Made by a program: the position numbers and the translations under genes. Source: CAZCPB01 sp964500365 (GTDB lineage Bacteria > Planctomycetota > Phycisphaerae > Phycisphaerales > UBA1924). From it: 21,079 nucleotides of DNA. Under the pieces are notes generated by a model that saw only the letters and a list, made by a program, of their open reading frames with translations, ran no database searches and was not told the DNA's origin. The DNA lies in contig CAZCPB010000038.1 in assembly GCA_964500365.1 (NCBI GenBank), positions 1 to 21,079 on the forward strand, in the 5' to 3' direction. Positions 1 to 5,433 of the stretch are shown here, piece after piece (the stretch's first letter is position 1; each line of letters starts with the position of its first letter).

Positions 1-254
1 CCCATCCGGGTCTCCAGCGGCTTCTTGCTGATCGGCTTGTCCGGGAAGACGCGGATGAAGAGCTTGCCCTCGCGCTTGACGAAGTGCATCGCCGCGATGC
101 GGCCGGCCTCGATCTGCGTGCCCTTGAGCCAGCAGCCCTCGAGCGCCTGCAGGCCGTAGTCGCCGTAGGCGACGTAGTTGCCCTTGGTCGCCTTGCGCGG
201 GCGCACCCGGCGCATCTCCTTGCGGTACTTCACTCGTTTGGGCATCAACGCCAT
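1..254 (-). CDS. rplP: 50S ribosomal protein L16, N-terminal part (cut by left edge)
   Basis: L16 binds 23S rRNA near the A site and the GTPase-associated region of the large subunit. The visible 84 codons give a basic N-terminus (MALMPKRVKYRKEMRR), then KATKGNYVAYGDYGLQALEG, then QIEAGRIA, REGKLFIRVFPDKPISKKP and ETRMG. These match the first 60% of the family; the usual length is about 140 residues, so the C-terminus lies beyond base 1. I chose the ATG at 254 because a GGAG (263-266) sits 8 bases upstream; the ATG at 245 (MPKRV) is the alternative. The gene follows rpsC by 53 bases, which is its normal place in the S10 operon. Confidence 0.96.
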   Translation of the reverse strand, partial: MALMPKRVKYRKEMRRVRPRKATKGNYVAYGDYGLQALEGCWLKGTQIEAGRIAAMHFVKREGKLFIRVFPDKPISKKPLETRM

Positions 255-307
255 CGGTCACACTCCACAGCCATTCCGTCCGCCCACCACCGCCCCGCGT
301 CCCGGGC

Positions 308-1009
308 TCACTTCCGTCCGCGGGCCCGGGCGCGCCCGCCCGCCGCGTCGCTCTCTTCCTCGGTCTTCTCCGTCGTGTACATGCCCTTGTAGATCCAGAC
401 CTGGCAGCCGATCATGCCGTAGGACATTCTGGCCTCGGCGAAACCGTACTGGATGTTGGCCTGGAGGGTCGAGAGGGGCAGCGACCCGAGGCGGATGTCG
501 AGCGTGCGGCTCATTTCGGCCCCGCCCAGCCGCCCGGCCAGCTGGATCTTGATTCCCTTGGCGCCGGCGGTCATCACGGCCTCGGCCCGCGACTTCACCA
601 CACGCCGGAACGCGGCACGCTTGACGAGCTGCTCGGCCACCGACTCGGCGACCAGCTTGGGGTCGAGATCGGGGTTCTTGATCTCGATGATCGAGATCGC
701 GACCTTGCGGCCGGTCATGTACTGAAGTTCCTCGGTCATCCGGTCGACCTCGGCGCCCTTGGGCCCGATGACCAGGCCGGGCCGGGCGGTCTTGATGATG
801 ACCTTGAGCTCCTCGCGGGTGCGTTCGATGTGCACGTCCGAGACCGCGGCGCTGGGGGGGCGGCGGTTGAGGCGCTTGTCGATGAAGCGGCGGATCTTCT
901 CGTCCTCGACCAGCAGTTCGCCGTAGAGCGCCTTGGGCGCGTACCAGCGGCTGCGGTGGGCCTCGGTCACGCCGAGCCGGAAGCCGAAGGGGTGAGTCTT
1001 CTGTCCCAT
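308..1009 (-). CDS. rpsC: 30S ribosomal protein S3
   Basis: S3 forms the mRNA entry channel of the small subunit together with S4 and S5. The 233-residue product starts MGQKTHPFGFRLGVTEAHRS, the family N-terminus. It has a KH domain (IKTARPGLVIGPKGAEVDRM, roughly residues 75-95, with the G-x-x-G loop as GPKG) and the C-terminal S3 domain (GIKIQLAGRLGGAEMSRT and ARMSYGMIGCQVWIYKG). It ends in a short Arg/Lys tail. The start lies 2 bases after the rplV stop, so translation is probably coupled. An open frame continues upstream into rplV, but the family N-terminus fixes the ATG at 1009. Confidence 0.97.
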   Translation of the reverse strand: MGQKTHPFGFRLGVTEAHRSRWYAPKALYGELLVEDEKIRRFIDKRLNRRPPSAAVSDVHIERTREELKVIIKTARPGLVIGPKGAEVDRMTEELQYMTGRKVAISIIEIKNPDLDPKLVAESVAEQLVKRAAFRRVVKSRAEAVMTAGAKGIKIQLAGRLGGAEMSRTLDIRLGSLPLSTLQANIQYGFAEARMSYGMIGCQVWIYKGMYTTEKTEEESDAAGGRARARGRK

Positions 1010-1011
1010 GA

Positions 1012-1581
1012 TCAGCGCCGTCCCTTCTTGTCGCCCTTGGCGCGCTCTTCCACGCCGATGGTGATGTGGGCGAACCGCTTGATGATCGCGTGGGCCCGCC
1101 CCCGGTCCTTGGGCTGGAAGCGCTTCATGCGCGGGCCGTCGTCGATGGTGCTCTCGGTCACGAACAGGCTGGTGACGTCCGCGTCGTTCTGCTCGGCGTC
1201 GGCGATCGCCGCCGAGAGGCACTTGCGGACGTTGACGGCCGCCCGCTGCGGAGCGAACGCCAGCAGGTTGAGCGCCTCGTCCACATGCCGCCCGCGGACC
1301 AGGTCCACCAGAAGCTTGGCCTTGCGGGGCGAGCCGCGGTGGTTGCGCACCTGGCTGGTGAAGCGGACGATGTCCTTGGGCGCGCAGCGCAGGACGCCGG
1401 CGAGCTTGGTCACGTCGGCCAGCTTGGGCGTCGGGTGCGGGCGACCGGCCATCCAGTTGCGGACCGCCCCCAGGGCCTTGTCGCCCTGGAGCCCCGTCCG
1501 CTCGACCGCCTGGGCGAGCTGCATCTCGGTGACGCCCCGTTCGGCGGTCTTGCTCTTGAGTTTGTCGGCCATCAGCTTCAC
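1012..1581 (-). CDS. rplV: 50S ribosomal protein L22 with an N-terminal helix-turn-helix-like extension
   Basis: Residues from about 72 onward (numbered from the ATG at 1572) are ordinary L22: FTSQVRNHRGSPRKAKLLVD, then VRGRHVDEALNLLAF, SAIADAEQND, DDGPRMKRFQPKDRGRA and a final ITIGVEERAKG. L22 lines the peptide exit tunnel. Residues 1-71 are not part of canonical L22, which is about 110 residues (E. coli); this product has 186-189. The extension reads like an XRE/Cro domain: TEMQLAQAVERTG, then ALGAVRNWMAGRPHPTPKL, then ADVTKLAGVLRCAPKDIV. The frame is continuous across the junction. I chose the GTG at 1581 because GAGG (1590-1593) lies 8 bases upstream. The ATG at 1572 is the alternative, but its distance to that site is 17 bases. 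Confidence 0.94.
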   Translation of the reverse strand: MKLMADKLKSKTAERGVTEMQLAQAVERTGLQGDKALGAVRNWMAGRPHPTPKLADVTKLAGVLRCAPKDIVRFTSQVRNHRGSPRKAKLLVDLVRGRHVDEALNLLAFAPQRAAVNVRKCLSAAIADAEQNDADVTSLFVTESTIDDGPRMKRFQPKDRGRAHAIIKRFAHITIGVEERAKGDKKGRR

Positions 1582-1600
1582 GGCTCGTTCCTCTGCGATC

Positions 1601-1617
1601 GGGCGCCGACGGCGCCC
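1601..1617 (-). promoter_or_regulatory. Perfect GC hairpin just upstream of the rplV ribosome binding site
   Basis: GGGCGCC (1601-1607) and GGCGCCC (1611-1617) form a 7-bp stem with a 3-base loop in the rpsS-rplV spacer. In the mRNA it ends 7 bases before the GAGG used by the rplV GTG start. No T-tract follows, so it is unlikely to be a terminator. A role in RNA stability, processing or translation control of L22 is inference. Confidence 0.5.
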
Positions 1618-1642
1618 GGGTGACTGCCTCGCGCGATCCCGG

Positions 1643-1957
1643 TCAGCCCGCCTTGGGAGCGGACGCGCCTGACTTCTCGCCTCCCTCGATGCCTTCCTTC
1701 TTGTTCGTGTGCCCGCGGAAGGTGCGGGAGTGGCTGAACTCGCCGAGCTTGTGCCCGACCATGTCCTCGGTGATGAAGACATCGAGGAACATCCGGCCGT
1801 TGTGCACTTTGAACGTGTGCCCGACAAACTCGGGGACGATGGTGCAGCGGCGCGCCCAAGTCTTGAGCGGCTCGCGTCGGCGCGACTGGTTCATCTCCTC
1901 CACCTTGCGGTAGAGCTTCTCGTCGACGTACGGGCCTTTTTTCAGGCTGCGTCCCAT
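1643..1957 (-). CDS. rpsS: 30S ribosomal protein S19
   Basis: S19 sits in the head of the small subunit with S13 and contacts 16S rRNA. The 104-residue product begins MGRSLKKGPYVDEKLYRKVE and contains KTWARRCTIVPEFVGHTFKV, HNGRMFLDVFITEDMVGHKL, GEFSHSRTFRGH. These are the conserved S19 blocks. The usual length is about 92, so there is a short extra Gly/Ala/Lys-rich tail (residues about 90-104). It lies 13 bases after rplB in standard operon order. The start is fixed by the family N-terminus. Confidence 0.97.
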   Translation of the reverse strand: MGRSLKKGPYVDEKLYRKVEEMNQSRRREPLKTWARRCTIVPEFVGHTFKVHNGRMFLDVFITEDMVGHKLGEFSHSRTFRGHTNKKEGIEGGEKSGASAPKAG

Positions 1958-1970
1958 GCGGTGCCCTCGC

Positions 1971-2825
1971 TCAACTCACCACGCCGCGCGAGTTCGAGCG
2001 GCGGCGGATGATCAGGTTCGTGGAGTGCTTCTTGCGGTTGCGCGTCTTGCCGCCCTTGGCCAGGACGCCCGTCGGCCCGCAGGGGGGCCGGTTGCCCTTC
2101 GAGCGGCCTGAACCGCCGCCCAGCGGATGGGCGTGGTGGCTCTTGGCCATGCCGCGCGTGATCGGACGGATGCCCATCAGGCGGGTGATCCCTGCCTTGC
2201 CGAGCCGGCGTAGCCGGTGATCGACGTTCCCGATCTGCCCGATGGTCGCGCGGCACTCGATCGGCACGCGCCGCATCTCGCCCGAGGGGAGCACGAGCGT
2301 CGCGTGCGAGCCCTCCTTGTTGGTGAGGCGGGCGTAGGTCCCGGCCGAGCGGCACATCTGGGCGCCGGCGCCGGGCTTGAGCTCGACGCAATGCACCGAC
2401 AGCCCGGTCGGGATGTGGTGAAGGGGCATGCAGTTGCCGACGTTGGGCTCGACCGGCCCCGTGCTCGAGGTCTCGATCGTCTGACCGACCTGGATGTCCA
2501 TCGGGGCGGGGATGTAGCGCTTCACGCCGTCGGCGTACTCGACGAGCGCGATGTGGCAGGACCGGTTGGGGTCGTACTCGACCCCGACGATCTTCCCGTC
2601 GACCCCGTCGCGGTCGCGGCGCTTGAAGTCGATCTTGCGGTACATCCGCTTCACGCCGCCGCCGATGCCGCGGGCCGTAATCTTGCCCTGGTGGTTTCGA
2701 CCGCCGGTCTTGGGGAGCGGGGCCAGGAGCGACTTCTCCGGCGCGTGCTTCGTCACCTCGGCGTGCATGTTGACCGACGCGAAGCGTCGGCCGGCGCTGG
2801 TCTTCTTGTAGGTGCGGATGGGCAT
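1971..2825 (-). CDS. rplB: 50S ribosomal protein L2
   Basis: L2 is a primary 23S rRNA binder needed for subunit association and peptidyl transferase activity. The 284-residue product (family about 275) starts MPIRTYKKTSAGRRFASVNM and has the N-terminal OB-fold part (GRNHQGKITARGIGGGVKR, YRKIDFKRRD) and the SH3-like C-terminal part (GTYARLTNKEGSHATLVLPS, GNVDHRL, MGIRPITRGMA). The region corresponding to the E. coli His229 loop reads HAHPLGGGSGRSKGN. The His-Pro and GGG are kept, but the following His and the Glu of the E. coli version are replaced. A hairpin and an AAGGAA lie just upstream of the ATG. Confidence 0.97.
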   Translation of the reverse strand: MPIRTYKKTSAGRRFASVNMHAEVTKHAPEKSLLAPLPKTGGRNHQGKITARGIGGGVKRMYRKIDFKRRDRDGVDGKIVGVEYDPNRSCHIALVEYADGVKRYIPAPMDIQVGQTIETSSTGPVEPNVGNCMPLHHIPTGLSVHCVELKPGAGAQMCRSAGTYARLTNKEGSHATLVLPSGEMRRVPIECRATIGQIGNVDHRLRRLGKAGITRLMGIRPITRGMAKSHHAHPLGGGSGRSKGNRPPCGPTGVLAKGGKTRNRKKHSTNLIIRRRSNSRGVVS

Positions 2826-2838
2826 CGGTCGTTTCCTT

Positions 2839-2855
2839 CGCGCCGCGACGGCGCG
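2839..2855 (-). promoter_or_regulatory. GC hairpin in the rplW-rplB spacer
   Basis: CGCGCCG (2839-2845) and CGGCGCG (2849-2855) make a perfect 7-bp stem with a 3-base loop. In the mRNA it directly precedes AAGGAA and the rplB ATG at 2825. No T-tract follows. The arrangement resembles the hairpin before rplV. Function unknown. Confidence 0.45.
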
Positions 2856-2866
2856 TCATGCTCGCG

Positions 2867-3145
2867 TCAGAACAACTCGATCTTCTGGCCTTCCTGCAGC
2901 CGGACGGTGGCCTTCTTGGTCGTCGGCTCGTCAACAACGCCGTACCGCAGACGGCGGGTCTTGCCCTTGCGGACCTGGGTGTTCACGCCCGCGACCTTGA
3001 CGCCGTAGAGCGATTCGACCGCGGCCTTGATCTGGGTCTTGCTGGCGCGTCGGTCGACGAGGAACGAGTACCGGCTCTGCTCGTTCATCGCGAACGTGTT
3101 CTTCTCGGTGAGCAGCGGCTTCTTGATGACGTAGAGCGCTTCCAT
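2867..3145 (-). CDS. rplW: 50S ribosomal protein L23
   Basis: L23 sits at the peptide tunnel exit and is the docking site for trigger factor and SRP. The 92-residue product reads MEALYVIKKPLLTEKNTFAM, then YSFLVDRRASKTQIKAAVES, LYGVKVAGVNTQVRKGK and KKATVRLQEGQKIELF. These are the conserved L23 motifs (P-LLTEK, F-VD--A-K--IK-AVE-L, V--VNT) at normal length. Its ATG overlaps the rplD stop by one base (TAATG), so the two are translationally coupled. Confidence 0.97.
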   Translation of the reverse strand: MEALYVIKKPLLTEKNTFAMNEQSRYSFLVDRRASKTQIKAAVESLYGVKVAGVNTQVRKGKTRRLRYGVVDEPTTKKATVRLQEGQKIELF

Positions 3146-3849
3146 TACTTCTTCACCTCCGCGGCGTCAGCGCTGCGCCCCAGCGGGTTGAGCTTGGCGT
3201 CCTTGCCCGTCTGCGAGGTCGGGCCCTTCAGCCACGCCTCCAGTTCGGGCTTGCCCACCACCAGATAGCGGTGGTTGAGCATGTTGAAGCAGGTCATCTG
3301 GTCGGCGCGGCATAGGGTGACGCCGTCCACGTTGCGGGCCGAGAGGCGCGTGTTGCGGACCTTGCCCTCATCGCTGCCGAGGGCCACCAGCGCCGTGCCG
3401 TCGACCTTCACGGCTTTCAGGAAGTCGGAAAAGGCCCGAGTCCTGGGCTCGCTGAACTCGAGTTGATCGACGATCCGGACCTCGTTGTCCACCAGCTTCG
3501 CCAGGAGCGCGTTGCGGTTAGCCTTCCGCCGCATCTTCTTGGGCATGTCGAGGCGGAAGTCCTCGCGGGTCTTCTTCTTCGAGTGGCCGTGGCCGCCGCC
3601 CTTGAAGATGTTGACCTTGCGGTCGCCGTGCCGGGCGTTGCCGGTGCCCTTCTGCTTGTAAATCTTCTTCGTCGAGCCCTCGACCTGGTGGCGATTGCGC
3701 GTCCGCGCCGACCCCTGGCGGAGGTTGGCGTGGTAGCGGACGTACGCCTGCTTGAGAAGGCTCGGGATGATCTCGCCGCCGAGCGTCAGCTCGTCGATCG
3801 AGATGCTGCCGACTGTTTGGCCGGCGATGTTGTAGACGGGGACATTCAT
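3145..3849 (-). CDS. rplD: 50S ribosomal protein L4
   Basis: L4 binds 23S rRNA and its loop reaches into the exit tunnel; in E. coli it also represses the S10 operon. The 234-residue product starts MNVPVYNIAGQTVGSISIDE and contains the tunnel-loop region (RQGSARTRNRHQVEGSTKKI, KQKGTGNARHGDRKVNIFKG, GGGHGHSKKK), then KMRRKANRNALLAKL and a C-terminal ARNVDGVTLCRADQMTCFNM block. A Ser/Lys/Pro tail follows (about residues 205-234). A clear GAGG lies 8 bases before the ATG. It is separated from rplC by an unusually long 298-base gap. Confidence 0.96.
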   Translation of the reverse strand: MNVPVYNIAGQTVGSISIDELTLGGEIIPSLLKQAYVRYHANLRQGSARTRNRHQVEGSTKKIYKQKGTGNARHGDRKVNIFKGGGHGHSKKKTREDFRLDMPKKMRRKANRNALLAKLVDNEVRIVDQLEFSEPRTRAFSDFLKAVKVDGTALVALGSDEGKVRNTRLSARNVDGVTLCRADQMTCFNMLNHRYLVVGKPELEAWLKGPTSQTGKDAKLNPLGRSADAAEVKK

Positions 3850-4147
3850 GTGTCTTACCTCGTCCGACGCCTTTCGCGCCGACGCGGGGTGCCGCGTGCG
3901 GCGTGGAGTTTCGCCTATCCGGCTCGCCTCCCGTCACGACCGATTGGGGCGGCTCGGAATCGACTTGGCTGTCCTGAGCGGCGGGACCTTCCCGGCGCTC
4001 CTCGATGTGCTCGTCCGGCGGTTTCGTTGAGCGGAGTGCTTCCCGACCTTCCGGACCCCGCGAGCGCGATTCCTGCCGCGCCCGTGAGATTTTGCCTTTC
4101 AATCCGGCCGCCCGATCCGCGGGCGGCGTGGGTGTGCGATCAAGGAC
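3850..4147 (-). other. 298-base spacer between rplC and rplD, no convincing gene
   Basis: S10 operons normally leave only a few tens of bases here. On the minus strand the spacer holds a perfect 8-bp hairpin shortly after the rplC stop, an AT-rich patch around 4085-4103, and the good rplD ribosome binding site. A TTG-initiated open frame from 4102 runs through it out of frame with rplD. It lacks a ribosome binding site, overlaps most of rplD, and has the Arg/Pro/Glu-rich look of a GC-rich shadow frame. I could not recognise a -35/-10 pair. Confidence 0.5.
4107..4127 (-). promoter_or_regulatory. 8-bp hairpin after rplC stop
   Basis: GCCGCCCG (4107-4114) and CGGGCGGC (4120-4127) form a perfect stem with a 5-base loop, 20 bases downstream of the rplC stop. 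The following transcript reads CGGATTGAAAGGCAAAATC, without a U-run, so it is not a textbook terminator. It could attenuate transcription, protect the 3' end or mark a processing site; this is inference. Confidence 0.45.
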
Positions 4148-4840
4148 CTACTTCGAAGCGGCCTCGGCGACCTTCTTCGCCTTGCCACGGTACAGACGGA
4201 CGGACGGACGAATAGAAACGGTCCCGCGATTGGCGCCCGGGACCGGTCCTTTGACGAGCAGCAGGTTGTTCTCGGCGTCGATCTTGACCACGTCGAGGTT
4301 CCGGGTCGTGACCTTGGCATCGCCCATGTGGCCGGCCATTTTCTTGCCCTTGGCCAAGCCGCCGCCGAAGCCACGGTTCGAACACAGGCCGCCGATCGAG
4401 CCCGGCGAGCGGTGCTTTCGCTCCGTGCCGTGGCTGGCGACCATGCCCTTGAAGTTGTGTCGCTTCATGACGCCCGCGAAGCCCTTGCCCTTGCTGGTGC
4501 CGCTGACGTCAACGTACATCTGGCCGGCGAGCTTCTCGACCGTGAGCACCTGCCCGAGGGTGTACTGGCCGAGTTCCTCGGGCGTCACGCGGAACTCGCG
4601 GTGCGTCCGCTTGGGGCCGGTCCCGGCCTTGTGGTCGTGGCCGATGAGCGGGATGGTCGAGTTACGCGGCTTGACATCCTCAAAGCCGAGCTGGACGGCA
4701 CCGTACCCGTCCTTGTCAGGCGACCTGATCTGCGTCACGACGCAGGGACCGACCTGGATGACCGTGACGGGCGTGCTGACACCCTTCTCGGTGTACACCC
4801 GAGTCATGCCGATCTTCTTGCCGAGAAGCGCGAAACCCAT
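4148..4840 (-). CDS. rplC: 50S ribosomal protein L3
   Basis: L3 is an early-assembly 23S rRNA binder whose extension approaches the peptidyl transferase centre. The 230-residue product begins MGFALLGKKIGMTRVYTEKG, the family start, and has PVTVIQVGPCVVTQIRSPDK, AVQLGFEDVKPRN, then GTSKGKGFAGVMKRHNFKGM, SHGTERKHRSPGSIGG and GKKMAGHMGDAKVTTRNLDV. Near the C-terminus NLLLVKGPVPGANRGTVSIR is also typical. The length is normal apart from a short Lys/Ala tail. It follows rpsJ by 62 bases that contain a hairpin. The ribosome binding site is weak (GGGATGGAA), which fits coupling or structure-dependent initiation. Confidence 0.97.
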   Translation of the reverse strand: MGFALLGKKIGMTRVYTEKGVSTPVTVIQVGPCVVTQIRSPDKDGYGAVQLGFEDVKPRNSTIPLIGHDHKAGTGPKRTHREFRVTPEELGQYTLGQVLTVEKLAGQMYVDVSGTSKGKGFAGVMKRHNFKGMVASHGTERKHRSPGSIGGLCSNRGFGGGLAKGKKMAGHMGDAKVTTRNLDVVKIDAENNLLLVKGPVPGANRGTVSIRPSVRLYRGKAKKVAEAASK

Positions 4841-4864
4841 GGCCGTTCCATCCCGTCAAACACA

Positions 4865-4891
4865 GCGGGCCGGCCGAAATGGCCGACCCGC
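4865..4891 (-). promoter_or_regulatory. Hairpin in the rpsJ-rplC spacer
   Basis: An 11-position stem with one internal mismatch (GCGGG+CGGCC against GGCCG+CCCGC) and a 5-base loop lies between the rpsJ stop (4903) and the rplC start (4840). No U-run follows in the transcript. Confidence 0.45.
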
Positions 4892-4902
4892 ACAAACTCC
4901 GA

Positions 4903-5211
4903 TCAAGCCTTGATCTTCACGAAAACACCCGCGGGCACCACGAGTCGATTCAGAGCCTCGACCGTTCGCGCGTTGGGCTCGATGATGTCGATGATCCGCT
5001 TGTGCGTTCTGATTTCGAACTGCTCGCGGCTCTTCTTATCGATGAAGGGTGAGCGAAGCACGGTGTACCGCTCCACGCGCGTCGGCAGCGGGACGGGCCC
5101 GCGGACCTTCGCGTTGGTGCGCTTGGCGTGCTCGACGATCTCCTTGGCCGAAGCGTCCAAGGCGAGGTGGTCGTACGCCTCCATGCGAATTCTGATCTTG
5201 CCGCCGGTCAT
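4903..5211 (-). CDS. rpsJ: 30S ribosomal protein S10
   Basis: S10 is a small-subunit head protein and, as NusE, an antitermination partner of NusB. The 102-residue product reads MTGGKIRIRMEAYDHLALDA, SAKEIVEHAKRTNAKVRGPV, PLPTRVERYTVLRSPFIDKK, SREQFEIRTHKRIIDIIEPN, then TVEALNRLVVPAGVFVKIKA. It matches the family throughout at standard length. It is the first gene of the operon in this window. Moderate GGTGG/GGTGA sequences 8-15 bases upstream serve as ribosome binding site. A promoter and structured leader lie at 5259-5318. Confidence 0.98.
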   Translation of the reverse strand: MTGGKIRIRMEAYDHLALDASAKEIVEHAKRTNAKVRGPVPLPTRVERYTVLRSPFIDKKSREQFEIRTHKRIIDIIEPNARTVEALNRLVVPAGVFVKIKA

Positions 5212-5258
5212 CGCGTTTCACCACCCATCCGCCCCGCTTTGCTGACAGGGCATCCCGT

Positions 5259-5277
5259 CCGCACGCACACCGTGCGG
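5259..5277 (-). promoter_or_regulatory. Hairpin in the rpsJ mRNA leader
   Basis: CCGCACG (5259-5265) and CGTGCGG (5271-5277) make a perfect 7-bp stem with a 5-base loop. It lies between the predicted promoter and the rpsJ start, so it would be near the 5' end of the operon mRNA. S10 leaders in gamma-proteobacteria carry L4-responsive structures; equivalence here is not shown. Confidence 0.45.
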
Positions 5278-5290
5278 TTCAGAGTCGGGA

Positions 5291-5318
5291 AGGGTAGCGG
5301 GCTTTCACGCCGGGTCAA
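5291..5318 (-). promoter_or_regulatory. Candidate sigma70-type promoter of the S10 operon
   Basis: On the minus strand TTGACC (5313-5318) is followed after 16 bases by TACCCT (5291-5296). The -35 matches 5 of 6 consensus bases and the -10 matches 3 of 6. TACCCT also recurs as the -10-like element of recO in this window. Transcription would begin near 5284, giving a leader of about 70 bases. Confidence 0.5.
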
Positions 5319-5343
5319 CCGGCGGATTCGCGCCACGCTTACA

Positions 5344-5424
5344 AACGTCCCAGGAGTCCGGCCTGCCGATACAGAAACATGCCCCCGATTTCGGGCGCAC
5401 ATCAGGACGGGAACGTCCCAGGAG
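5344..5424 (+). repeat. 13-base direct repeat upstream of the secreted-protein gene
   Basis: AACGTCCCAGGAG occurs at 5344-5356 and again at 5412-5424, 68 bases apart. The second copy contains most of the AGGAGG ribosome binding site of the gene starting at 5434. It could be a binding site pair or a local duplication of the leader. Confidence 0.45.
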
Positions 5425-5433
5425 GCTGTTCCG

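Noticed and set aside
3518..4102. TTG-started minus-strand frame through the rplC-rplD gap
   Set aside because: Out of frame with rplD, overlaps most of it, lacks a ribosome binding site and reads as shadow-frame composition. The gap itself is still reported as unusual.
4328..5245. Plus-strand frame of 305 codons opposite rplC and rpsJ
   Set aside because: Antisense to two certain ribosomal protein genes; no independent support.
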